Assembly (NCBI RefSeq): GCF_039969785.1
Contig: NZ_JBDVNC010000044.1
Span: forward strand, 62,001-126,000
Direction: 5' to 3'
Source of the DNA: Shimia sp039969785
GTDB lineage: Bacteria > Pseudomonadota > Alphaproteobacteria > Rhodobacterales > Rhodobacteraceae
DNA: 64,000 bases
The notes beneath the pieces are model-generated. The model did no database searches and was not told the DNA's origin. It saw nothing but the letters and a program-made list of their open reading frames with translations. Each line of letters begins with the position of its first letter. Position 1 is the first letter of the stretch. Below, in pieces: positions 8,502 through 16,011 of this stretch. A program made the position numbers and the translations under genes.

Positions 8502-9530
8502 TCAGGCGCGGCGCACCTGCGCAGGGGTTTGCCCCGTCCAGCCCTGAAACGCCCGATAAAACGAATTTGGATCGCGATAGGCCAGAAGGTAGGAAATTTC
8601 CTCCACGCTCAACGCGCCCGCGCGCAGATAATGCAAAGACAGGTCTTCGCGCGTGGCATCCAAAATGCCTTGAAATGTCTCACCTTCGGCCTTCAAATGG
8701 CGTTGCAAACTGCGACGGCTCATCAAAAGTCGCGCGCACACTGCATCGACCGAAGACTGCCCGGACGGCAACAATTCCAAAAGCGCATTGCGGACGCGGA
8801 TCGACACTGCCGTATTGCGTCGTTGTTCTGCCAGCTGCCGGGTCAGGTCGCGCTCAAACCCTGCCCAAAGTTCGGGGTTTTCTGAAATCAGCGGACGGTG
8901 TGCATCTTCTCGCGAGAACGTCAGGCTGGCTTGCGCCGCGACAATGGCCGGGCGTCCAAAATGCCGGTCGTACACCGCTTGCTCCGGCATCAGTTCGGGC
9001 AGTCCAACTTTCAAAGGTACAACGTCGACTCCGGTGGAAGTTCGACTGATTTCAATAAGATGCGCCAAATGAAACGCCGCCATTGTCGCTGGCATGACCA
9101 ACCCCGGCTCACCCGCCGTAACGTCCACCGAAATGGCGCGTTCACTGAGCCGCAAGCTCAGCTTGATGGGGGCGACAAGCGGTTTAAACACTGCCAGCCG
9201 TTCCAGACCAACCGCGATATTTGGGCTACAGGAAAACGCAAATAACGCCGCATCAAATGGACCCCGCGAAAACACCTTTGCCATTTCCAATGGCAGGTTC
9301 GGCTGATCACATTCTGCAATCACCGCATTCCACAGGTCAAAAAACTGCGCGCCGGTTACGCCGCGCCCTTCGTTGGAAATGATATCGTCGGGCAATCCGG
9401 CACGGCGCAGCACGCGTGGGGTCTGAATGCCCAGCATCGCACAGGCTTGTGTCGTGGATTCGGATATCGTGTAACGCGTTTGCTTTTTTGAATTCAAATT
9501 TTTCGCCAAGGCAATTCCCCCGCACCTCAA
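8502..9530 (-). CDS. AraC family transcriptional regulator
   Basis: 342 residues. The N-terminal two thirds resemble the arabinose-binding-like domain of the ArgR/OruR type of AraC regulators (AraC_binding-like), and the C-terminal part is an AraC helix-turn-helix pair with MSRRSLQRHLKAEG in the first helix pair and YRDPNSFYRAFQGWTGQTPAQVRR at the end. The start is a TTG at 9530 or another TTG at 9506, which has GGGGGAA upstream. It lies between ccoG and the DUF2270 gene, so an unrecognised role near cbb3 control is possible, but no target is visible. The effector is unknown. Confidence 0.87.
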   Translation of the reverse strand: MRCGGIALAKNLNSKKQTRYTISESTTQACAMLGIQTPRVLRRAGLPDDIISNEGRGVTGAQFFDLWNAVIAECDQPNLPLEMAKVFSRGPFDAALFAFSCSPNIAVGLERLAVFKPLVAPIKLSLRLSERAISVDVTAGEPGLVMPATMAAFHLAHLIEISRTSTGVDVVPLKVGLPELMPEQAVYDRHFGRPAIVAAQASLTFSREDAHRPLISENPELWAGFERDLTRQLAEQRRNTAVSIRVRNALLELLPSGQSSVDAVCARLLMSRRSLQRHLKAEGETFQGILDATREDLSLHYLRAGALSVEEISYLLAYRDPNSFYRAFQGWTGQTPAQVRRA

Positions 9531-9611
9531 CCAGCGCCAAACGCCTTTGGCGCAAAACGTTTGCAGTCTGGCGTAATCCGCAAGTAAGCTATCACATTAA
9601 TCTGTCAGGGA

Positions 9612-9740
9612 ATAGAAAAAGGTACCGGCCTTCCCAGGAAACGCGCGAACAGGACGGGAAGACCGATACCTATGACCCCATCTGCACCAGCAACAGGGGT
9701 TTTCTTGAGGCGTTCCGGGATAAACCATCGAGCCCCTCTG
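9612..9740 (-). ncRNA. Candidate FNR-dependent small RNA or AraC-gene leader (prediction)
   Basis: This is an inference from spacing. If the FNR box at 9775-9788 activates in the minus direction as a class II site, transcription would start near 9740; a CAGTAT hexamer lies at the expected -10 position (9747-9752). The run to the U tract of the terminator at 9616-9670 would give an RNA of about 130 bases. No open frame of note is inside. It could equally be a terminated leader of the AraC regulator gene, or not be transcribed at all. Confidence 0.35.
9616..9670 (-). terminator. Minus-strand intrinsic terminator in the 320-base gap before the AraC gene
   Basis: On the minus strand a 15-base stem (GGTATCGGTCTTCCC against GGGAAGGCCGGTACC) is fully paired if two G-U pairs are counted, has a 20-base loop, and is followed directly by TTTTTCTATT. 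On the plus strand the same arms have two mismatches and no U tract. It lies 5' of the AraC gene and 105 bases from an FNR box, so it ends either a small RNA or an attenuated leader. The rest of 9531-9850 holds only the FNR box and the DUF2270 promoter region. Confidence 0.65.
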
Positions 9741-9774
9741 TCACTGATACTGATCTGATTCCGGTCAGCGTGAC

Positions 9775-9788
9775 TTGATCTCGGTCAA
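9775..9788. promoter_or_regulatory. FNR-type box between the AraC and DUF2270 genes
   Basis: TTGAT-CTCG-GTCAA, one canonical half-site and one common variant. The centre is about 70 bases from the ATG of the DUF2270 gene at 9851, placing a class II start near 9823. It is 245 bases from the AraC gene in the other direction, with a terminator between. Confidence 0.75.
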
Positions 9789-9850
9789 GTCGTGGTCAAA
9801 ACGTGTGCCTTTTTTTGAATTTATCAGCATAGGCAAATGATGCCCCCGCC

Positions 9851-10588
9851 ATGCAGGTTTTGACGCATGATCTACGTCATGTCATAGAAACACATATGGA
9901 CACGCAAGATCCCGAAATGGACCCGACCTCACAACGTAATAATCTTACAGCCGCGGAAATCGGCGCCGTTGCCCATCTTTACCGCGGAGAAGTCTACCGA
10001 AGTACGATCTGGCGCACCCGTCTGGACACCACCACCAACTGGGCAGTGGTCACGCTGGGCGTCGCTTTGTCGATCTCGTTTGCCTCGCCTGACGCGTCGC
10101 CCTTGCCGCTTATTCTGGTCGGGGTGTTGATCATCCTTTTTCTCAACCTCGAAGCACGGCGGTATCGGTACTTCAACGTGTGGCGCGCCCGTGCGCGTTG
10201 GCTTGAGACCCATTTTTATGCGCCCCTGCTTTATGACGGGGATTTGCACATGGAGGAAAACTGGCAGCAGACATTGGCAAACGATTATATGAAGCCAGTT
10301 TACCACGTGTCGTTTTTGACAGCCATTGGCCGCCGTATTCGACGAAACTACCTGTGGATATTGCTGATCCAGTCCTTGGCCTTTGTCGGCAAACTGGTTG
10401 TACACCCGACCCCGGTCACAAGTCTGGATGAGATGTTTCGCCGGGCAGATGTCGGTCCGATTCCCGGAGAATGGATTGTTGCGTTTGGGCTCTGCTATCT
10501 TGTCACGTGGGCCGGGCTGGCAATCTGGAGCAAGAAAGACGATGCCAATCGCGCCAAGAAACGCGGCGCCGATACGTCGATGGGATAA
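9851..10588 (+). CDS. DUF2270 integral membrane protein
   Basis: 245 residues, recognised as DUF2270 by the segment YRSTIWRTRLDTTTNWAV and the following LEARRYRYFNVWRARARWLE. Membrane helices are visible at about 64-100 (two short passes), 165-185 and 210-230. The function of the family is not known. It is the only plus-strand gene inside the cbb3 cluster, flanked by ccoP (convergent) and the AraC gene (divergent), and an FNR box lies upstream, which suggests expression under low oxygen. An internal ATG at 9896 (MDTQDPEMDP) is an alternative start; neither has a clear ribosome binding site. Confidence 0.8.
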   Translation: MQVLTHDLRHVIETHMDTQDPEMDPTSQRNNLTAAEIGAVAHLYRGEVYRSTIWRTRLDTTTNWAVVTLGVALSISFASPDASPLPLILVGVLIILFLNLEARRYRYFNVWRARARWLETHFYAPLLYDGDLHMEENWQQTLANDYMKPVYHVSFLTAIGRRIRRNYLWILLIQSLAFVGKLVVHPTPVTSLDEMFRRADVGPIPGEWIVAFGLCYLVTWAGLAIWSKKDDANRAKKRGADTSMG

Positions 10589-10593
10589 AGAAA

Positions 10594-10620
10594 ACCGGCC
10601 CCTTCAGCGAAGGGACCGGT
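10594..10620 (-). terminator. Terminator between convergent DUF2270 and ccoP genes
   Basis: Stem ACCGGCCCCTTC / GAAGGGACCGGT with a three-base loop and one mismatch. On the minus strand it is followed by TTTTCTTTATC, so it mainly ends the ccoNOQP transcript; the plus-strand tail (GATATTTCTTC) is weaker. Confidence 0.8.
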
Positions 10621-10660
10621 GATATTTCTTCAATTGGGGCGGACCCCAATGATTTATGGC

Positions 10661-11530
10661 TTATTCGCCGCCGCCCAGCTGGTGCACATAAGACGAAACC
10701 GCCCGGATCTGTGCTTCACTCAGACGTGACTGCCAGGATGGCATAACGCCAAAACGGCTGTAGTTGACGGTCGCTTTGACGGTGTCGTAATCGCCACCAA
10801 ACAACCAGATCGCATCCGTCAGGTTCGGAGCACCCTGGCTGCGATCACCTGTGCCGTCTTCCATGTGGCAAGACGAACAATTGTCTTCAAAGACAACCGC
10901 ACCCGCCTCGACCAAAGCCGGATCATTGGCTTCACCCGAAAGAGACATCACAAAGTTAACAACCTGTTCCACTTCTTCGTTCTCCAGAATGTCGCCAAAG
11001 GCGGGCATTTCCGAATAACGGGTGTCTTCGTCAACTTCGTTGCGAATGCCGTGTTTGATTGTGAGATAAATCTCTTCGACATCGCCGCCCCACAGCCAGT
11101 CATTGTCCAGCAGGTTGGGGTATCCAACCGCACCGGCAGCACCTGACCCGTGACACTGGGCACACCATGTTTTGAAGACCGCACCACCCGCCGAAGTCGC
11201 GTAACTGCTCAACTCGGTATCACCGGCAATTGCAGTCAACTCTGCGGCTTCCAGCTTGGCGTTGATGGGTGCCAGCTTGGCATTGGCGGCGTCAATGTCG
11301 GCTTGCACGTTGGCGCGGGTCGAAAACCCAAGAACGCCCGCCGTGGCACTTTTGATGCCCGGCCATGCCGGATACGCAATCGAATACCCGATCGCCCAGA
11401 TGATACAGGCGTAAAAGACCATCACCCACCAACGAGGCATTGGGTTGTCCCATTCCTCGATGCCATCCCAGGAATGGCCTGTCGTGCCATGCCCATGTTC
11501 GTTTTTCTTTTCAGGAGTCTTGTCACTCAT
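10661..11530 (-). CDS. ccoP: cbb3-type cytochrome c oxidase subunit III (diheme CcoP)
   Basis: 289 residues. After a hydrophilic N-terminus with the typical HSWDGIEEWDNPMPRWW motif there is a membrane helix at about 34-55, then two cytochrome c domains with heme motifs CAQCH at 123-127 and CSSCH at 218-222 and distal methionines in SEMPAFG and VMPSWQ. CcoP receives electrons from soluble or membrane cytochrome c. It overlaps ccoQ by 4 bases and is the last gene of ccoNOQP. Confidence 0.97.
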   Translation of the reverse strand: MSDKTPEKKNEHGHGTTGHSWDGIEEWDNPMPRWWVMVFYACIIWAIGYSIAYPAWPGIKSATAGVLGFSTRANVQADIDAANAKLAPINAKLEAAELTAIAGDTELSSYATSAGGAVFKTWCAQCHGSGAAGAVGYPNLLDNDWLWGGDVEEIYLTIKHGIRNEVDEDTRYSEMPAFGDILENEEVEQVVNFVMSLSGEANDPALVEAGAVVFEDNCSSCHMEDGTGDRSQGAPNLTDAIWLFGGDYDTVKATVNYSRFGVMPSWQSRLSEAQIRAVSSYVHQLGGGE

Positions 11531-11712
11531 GTCGTCGCCTCCTCATCCGTGGCGGGTTTGTCTTCGTGCCGAAACGGAATGCCCGCGGTGTCGCGGTGCT
11601 CCTTGCTCGCTCCCGGCCGGAACACCCAAAGGATGATTCCGACAAAGAAAGCGAACAGGAACAAAAGCATCCAGCTGTCAGCAAACTCACGCAGAAGGGA
11701 ATATGTTTCCAT
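11527..11712 (-). CDS. ccoQ: cbb3-type cytochrome oxidase subunit CcoQ/FixQ
   Basis: 61 residues with one membrane helix (about 13-32) followed by the CcoQ signature WVFRPG and a charged tail (KEHRDTAGIPFRHED). CcoQ stabilises the assembled cbb3 complex. Its stop overlaps the ccoP start, and it follows ccoO by 11 bases. Confidence 0.95.
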   Translation of the reverse strand: METYSLLREFADSWMLLFLFAFFVGIILWVFRPGASKEHRDTAGIPFRHEDKPATDEEATT

Positions 11713-11723
11713 TTTTCCGCTCC

Positions 11724-12452
11724 TTACCGCGACGCGTCTGGGGTGAATGTCGAGAAATCGACAAGGGTACCCAGCATCTGAAGATAGGCCACCAACGCGT
11801 CCAGCTCAGACACACCGGGTTGGCGGTCAAAGTTGCGCACGTTGATGCTTTCACCATAACGTTCCAGCAGCCCGTCATAATCGCTGTCCGGATCCGCCTG
11901 CGCCAAAAAGTCAGCTTGGGCGTTGGTGATCATATCGTCCGTATACGGCACACCGACAATCGCGTTGGCAGCAAGAAGCTCACCAATGTATTTGCCGTCG
12001 ATCATCTTACGCTCAAGGAAGCCATATTTGGGCATCACGGATTCAGGCACAACCGACTGCGGATTACGCATGTGGTCGACATGCCAGTCGTCCGAATAAC
12101 GTCCGCCAACCCGCGCCAGATCAGGCCCGGTCCGCTTGGACCCCCACTGGAACGGGTGATCGTACATCGATTCCGCTGCCAGTGAATAATGTCCATACCG
12201 TTCAACCTCGTCGCGCATCGGACGGATCATCTGGCTGTGGCACACGTAACACCCTTCGCGAATGTAAATTTCGCGACCGGTCATTTCCAGAGGTGTGTAA
12301 GGGCGCATGCCCTCCACTTCCTCGATTGTGTTTTCCAACCAGAAAAGCGGTGCAATTTGCACGATACCGCCGATGGTCACGACCAGAAAGCTGAAGATCA
12401 GCAGGAGGGTCGCGTTGGTTTCCAGAACCTTATGTTTGTCAAGAATTCCCAT
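11724..12452 (-). CDS. ccoO: cbb3-type cytochrome c oxidase subunit II (monoheme CcoO)
   Basis: 242 residues, one N-terminal membrane helix (about 14-35) and a periplasmic cytochrome c domain with heme motif CYVCH at 68-72 in the canonical context GREIYIREGCYVCHSQMIRP. CcoO relays electrons from CcoP to the catalytic subunit. It follows ccoN by 14 bases in the ccoNOQP operon. Confidence 0.97.
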   Translation of the reverse strand: MGILDKHKVLETNATLLLIFSFLVVTIGGIVQIAPLFWLENTIEEVEGMRPYTPLEMTGREIYIREGCYVCHSQMIRPMRDEVERYGHYSLAAESMYDHPFQWGSKRTGPDLARVGGRYSDDWHVDHMRNPQSVVPESVMPKYGFLERKMIDGKYIGELLAANAIVGVPYTDDMITNAQADFLAQADPDSDYDGLLERYGESINVRNFDRQPGVSELDALVAYLQMLGTLVDFSTFTPDASR

Positions 12453-12466
12453 TGTTCCGGCCCTCC

Positions 12467-14068
12467 TTATTCAGCGGGGACTGCGACAGAGAGGCTGGCT
12501 TCTTTAGCCGGTGCCTTCCGAACAGTCATCCACAGGTTGTAGCACATGATCACAGCACCCGAGAGGAAGAACAAACCACCAATCGCGCGAACGATGTACA
12601 TTGGAATTACCGCAGAAACAGAGTCAGCGAACGAGTTCACGAGGAAGCCGTTGGCGTCTACTTCGCGCCACATCAGGCCCTGAGTAATACCGGCGACCCA
12701 CAAGGATGCGGCATACAAAACGATACCGATCGTGGCGAGCCAGAAGTGCCATGACACAAGGCTAAGCGAATACAGGCGTTCGCGTTTCCACAGAACAGGC
12801 ACCAAAAAGTACAGCGCACCAAAGGTGATCATACCGTTCCAGCCAAGCGCACCAGAGTGTACGTGACCAATGGTCCAGTCTGTATAGTGCGACAGCGAGT
12901 TCACAGCACGGATCGACATCATCGGACCCTCAAATGTGGACATGCCGTAAAAGCCAAGCGAGATCACCATCATCCGGATAACCGGGTCGGTGCGCAGCTT
13001 GTCCCATGCGCCAGACAGCGTCATCAGACCGTTGATCATACCACCCCAGGATGGCATCCACAGCACAATCGAGAACACCATGCCCAGCGTCGAAGCCCAG
13101 TCAGGCAACGCGGTATAGTGCAGATGGTGAGGGCCAGCCCAGATATAGAGGAAGATCAGCGCCCAAAAGTGAATGATCGACAGCTTGTATGAGAACACCG
13201 GACGCTCAGCCTGTTTCGGGATGAAATAGTACATCATGCCCAGAAAGCCTGAGGTCAGGAAGAAACCAACCGCGTTGTGACCGTACCACCACTGAACCAT
13301 CGCGTCCTGAACACCGGCCCAGACGATCACCGATTTCGATCCAAAGATCGAAACAGGAATTGTCAGGTTGTTGACCAGGTGCAGCATCGCAACAGTTACG
13401 ATGAAGGACAGGTAGAACCAGTTCGCCACGTAAATATGCGGCTCTTTACGCTTGATGATCGTGCCGAGGAAAACAGCCAGATAAGCCACCCAGACAATCG
13501 TCAGCCACAGATCCACATGCCATTCCGGCTCTGCGTATTCTTTGGACTGTGTGCCACCAAACAGATAGCCGGTCGCTGCCAATACGATAAAGAGCTGATA
13601 GCCCCAAAATACGAACCAGCCCAGATTGCCGCCCCATAGGCGCGCGGCGCTGGTGCGCTGCACAACATAGAACGAAGTCGCGATCAACGCGTTCCCGCCA
13701 AAGGCAAAAATAACCGCAGACGTGTGCAGCGGGCGCAAGCGCCCAAAGTTGGCAAACCCCTGTGCCCACTCAAAGTTCAGTACCGGAAATGCCAGCTGAA
13801 AGGCGATGAAGACACCCACCAGAAAGCCGACCACACCCCAAAAGGCGGTTGCGATGACGCCGGCGCGCACCACACTGTCGAAATATTCGTCCTGCGGGTG
13901 CGACACTTTCGTACCGATCCGCCGCAGGGTCCAGATAAACAGCCCACCAGATACTGCCGTCACAATGAGGGCATGTACCAAGTAAGCCAGATCACGCGCG
14001 TAATTGGCCGCCATCATCGCGAAAAGCGTGACGAGACCAAGCGCAATCAGCTTGATATAATTAACCAT
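12467..14068 (-). CDS. ccoN: cbb3-type cytochrome c oxidase catalytic subunit I (CcoN)
   Basis: 533 residues from the ATG at 14068 (MVNYIKLIALG). The open frame continues upstream to 14173, but that extension runs through the FNR box, so the downstream start is preferred. Twelve membrane helices carry the heme b, heme b3 and CuB histidines, for example in HTSAVIFAFGG, WWYGHNAVGFF and GPHHLHYTALPDW, with the covalent-crosslink tyrosine expected in the YGHNAV region. It reduces oxygen to water with high affinity. First gene of the operon. Confidence 0.97.
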   Translation of the reverse strand: MVNYIKLIALGLVTLFAMMAANYARDLAYLVHALIVTAVSGGLFIWTLRRIGTKVSHPQDEYFDSVVRAGVIATAFWGVVGFLVGVFIAFQLAFPVLNFEWAQGFANFGRLRPLHTSAVIFAFGGNALIATSFYVVQRTSAARLWGGNLGWFVFWGYQLFIVLAATGYLFGGTQSKEYAEPEWHVDLWLTIVWVAYLAVFLGTIIKRKEPHIYVANWFYLSFIVTVAMLHLVNNLTIPVSIFGSKSVIVWAGVQDAMVQWWYGHNAVGFFLTSGFLGMMYYFIPKQAERPVFSYKLSIIHFWALIFLYIWAGPHHLHYTALPDWASTLGMVFSIVLWMPSWGGMINGLMTLSGAWDKLRTDPVIRMMVISLGFYGMSTFEGPMMSIRAVNSLSHYTDWTIGHVHSGALGWNGMITFGALYFLVPVLWKRERLYSLSLVSWHFWLATIGIVLYAASLWVAGITQGLMWREVDANGFLVNSFADSVSAVIPMYIVRAIGGLFFLSGAVIMCYNLWMTVRKAPAKEASLSVAVPAE

Positions 14069-14159
14069 TTTGCGTCCCTTCGTCTTGCCAGGTGCGACTC
14101 GCATACGCCCTGGCGGATTTAGACTGTTGGCTTTTTGCGACTGCAGCAAAAAGATCGCC

Positions 14160-14173
14160 TTGATCTGCATCAA
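14160..14173. promoter_or_regulatory. FNR-type box between divergent ccoN and usp genes
   Basis: TTGAT-CTGC-ATCAA, an exact match to the FNR consensus. It lies 92 bases from the ccoN start and 115 bases from the universal stress gene start and can serve both. The open ccoN frame that overlaps it is therefore leader, not coding. Confidence 0.92.
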
Positions 14174-14287
14174 AGCGATGTTTCCAGAATTGCTTCCCTA
14201 TCGATGTTAATAAGCCGGACTGCAACTCTCAGCCTCCGCCAATGCTCGAAATTGAATACACCAACCTACTAACATGGGAGTGCCTCA

Positions 14288-15127
14288 ATGGCCTACAAAT
14301 CTCTGCTGACCGTGCTGACAAATCCCGATCTGGCCAAGGGCCCGATTGCTCAGGGCATTGCTCTGGCCGGAACGCAGGATGCCCACTATGACCTTCTTTG
14401 CTTGGGCGTTGATCGCAGCCAGGCGGGATATTACTTTGCCGGCGCCAACGCGATGGTCCTGCAAGAAACTTTGAACCAGGCGCATTCCGAAGCTGAAACT
14501 GTTGAAAAAATAGGCAAGTCTTTGCTCGCAAGTTCTGGGATCCGGTGGTCAACCGATTCTGGGGTTGCCCAGATCGCTGACCTCAGCAGGCATGTGGCCG
14601 CACGGGCGCGATTTGCCGATCTGGTGATTCTGCCCAAACCCTACGGGGACGACCGCGGTGCCGAACTGGAACCCACGCTCGAAGCGGCCCTGTTCGAGGG
14701 GCAGTCCCCGGTACTGATGATGCCTGACAATTGCGACCCTGTCACACAACCCCGCACCATTACGGTTGGCTGGAATGAAAGCGCCGAGGCGCTTGTCGCT
14801 GTGCGCGCTGCATTGCCGTTTCTGCGCGGTGCTGATCTGGTGCGCGTGGTTGTCGTTGATCCCCCCACGCATGGCCCAAACCGGTCCGATCCGGGTGGCT
14901 TATTGTCACAATTCCTGTCACGCCACGGCGTCCGGGTCGAGGTCGACGTGCTCTCCAAAACGCTGCCTCGCATTTCCGATGTCATGCTGCGCCATGCGCG
15001 CGACACCAACAGCGAGATGATTGTTATGGGGGCCTACGGGCATTCGCGTTTTCGCGAGGCCATTCTGGGCGGAGCCACCCGCAATATGCTGGAACACGCC
15101 GAAATTCCGGTATTCCTCGCCCATTGA
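14288..15127 (+). CDS. Universal stress protein, tandem UspA domains
   Basis: 279 residues made of two Usp domains (about 1-140 and 155-279). The C-terminal one keeps the ATP-binding signature GAYGHSRFREAILGGATRNML-like glycine pattern near 245-266; the N-terminal one is degenerate. Two-domain Usp proteins next to ccoN and fnrL are common in this group and are usually induced under low oxygen. The FNR box in the shared upstream region and the ribosome binding site GGGAG ahead of the ATG support regulated expression. The exact role is unknown. Confidence 0.92.
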   Translation: MAYKSLLTVLTNPDLAKGPIAQGIALAGTQDAHYDLLCLGVDRSQAGYYFAGANAMVLQETLNQAHSEAETVEKIGKSLLASSGIRWSTDSGVAQIADLSRHVAARARFADLVILPKPYGDDRGAELEPTLEAALFEGQSPVLMMPDNCDPVTQPRTITVGWNESAEALVAVRAALPFLRGADLVRVVVVDPPTHGPNRSDPGGLLSQFLSRHGVRVEVDVLSKTLPRISDVMLRHARDTNSEMIVMGAYGHSRFREAILGGATRNMLEHAEIPVFLAH

Positions 15128-15147
15128 CGCACTGGTTAAGCAGCAAC

Positions 15148-15182
15148 AAAAAAGCGGACCGTTCTGCAACGATCCGCTTTTT
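15148..15182. terminator. Bidirectional terminator between usp and fnrL
   Basis: Stem AAGCGGACCGTT / AACGATCCGCTT with a four-base loop, flanked by six A on the left and a T run on the right, so it works for both convergent genes. Confidence 0.85.
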
Positions 15183-15200
15183 GGGAATGTCATGTGACGC

Positions 15201-15953
15201 TTAAACCATCACACCGCCATCAGCATCGTCGCCCGCTTCGTTCAGCAAGCGTGAAAAATCGGGGATGGTCACGTGGCGTTTGCCTTCCAGCTTGATCACG
15301 CCGTCGCGTTTCAGGGCCGACATCTGGCGGCTCACGGTTTCCAGCGTCAGCCCCAGATAATCCGCCATCGCTTCGCGGGTCAGCGGCAGATCAAAAACCA
15401 AAAGGTCTTGCACACCCTGCAAATTCAGCGATGCATCGCGCCGGGCAATGATCGACAACAGGCTGGCGATTTTTTCGCGCGCCGTCTTGCGCCCAAGCAC
15501 CAGCATCCATTCGCGTGCCGCATCCAGCTCGTCCAATGTCATTTCCAACAGACGCTGTGCCAGATGCGGAGTGTCTTCCATCATCTGTTCAAAAGGTTTC
15601 TTGCGGAAACAACACATCACAAGATCGGTTGTCGCCACCACATCATAGGCGGCCGTCATCCGCCCCGGGCGCCCGACAAAATCGCTGGGCAGCAACAGCC
15701 CCACCATCTGGGTGCGGCCGTCTTCCATGGTCTGCGTCAACGACGCGATGCCTGAAACAACCGAGCCCACAAAATCCATGCGGTCACCTGACCAGATCAC
15801 CGTCTGTCCAGCTTCAAAGCTGCGATAGTATTTTATACCTTCCAGCTGTTCTAATTCATCGGGCTGACAGCGGGCGCAAACAGCCCGATGCTTGATCGGA
15901 CAACTTCCGCAATCCTGCGAAACGTGGATGGATTCGACGTTGAGCTTGTTCAT
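15201..15953 (-). CDS. fnrL: Crp/Fnr family oxygen-responsive regulator FnrL
   Basis: 250 residues. The N-terminal cysteines C15, C18 and C26 (with C29 nearby) plus C114/C115 provide the ligands expected for an oxygen-labile 4Fe-4S cluster. A cyclic-nucleotide-like beta barrel follows, then a helix-turn-helix with LGLTLETVSRQMSALKR, whose E..SR residues read the TTGAT half-site. FnrL activates cbb3, hemN and related genes under low oxygen. A matching box lies 9 bases upstream of its own ATG, which suggests autoregulation. Convergent with usp, divergent from hemN. Confidence 0.95.
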   Translation of the reverse strand: MNKLNVESIHVSQDCGSCPIKHRAVCARCQPDELEQLEGIKYYRSFEAGQTVIWSGDRMDFVGSVVSGIASLTQTMEDGRTQMVGLLLPSDFVGRPGRMTAAYDVVATTDLVMCCFRKKPFEQMMEDTPHLAQRLLEMTLDELDAAREWMLVLGRKTAREKIASLLSIIARRDASLNLQGVQDLLVFDLPLTREAMADYLGLTLETVSRQMSALKRDGVIKLEGKRHVTIPDFSRLLNEAGDDADGGVMV

Positions 15954-15961
15954 GTTCGCGC

Positions 15962-15975
15962 TTGATCTGGGTCAA
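15962..15975. promoter_or_regulatory. FNR-type box between divergent fnrL and hemN
   Basis: TTGAT-CTGG-GTCAA. It begins 9 bases upstream of the fnrL ATG, a position that would block transcription or early elongation of fnrL, while its centre is 43 bases from the hemN ATG, consistent with activation of hemN from a start at or next to the ATG. A TACTAT/AATAAT-rich stretch at 15993-16008 supplies the -10 region. Confidence 0.9.
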
Positions 15976-16011
15976 GGAGGTCCCTGACAGGTTACTATTA
16001 AGAATAATTCC

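Noticed and set aside
14069..14173. N-terminal extension of ccoN
   Set aside because: The extension runs through an exact FNR box; family members start at MVNYIK-like sequence.
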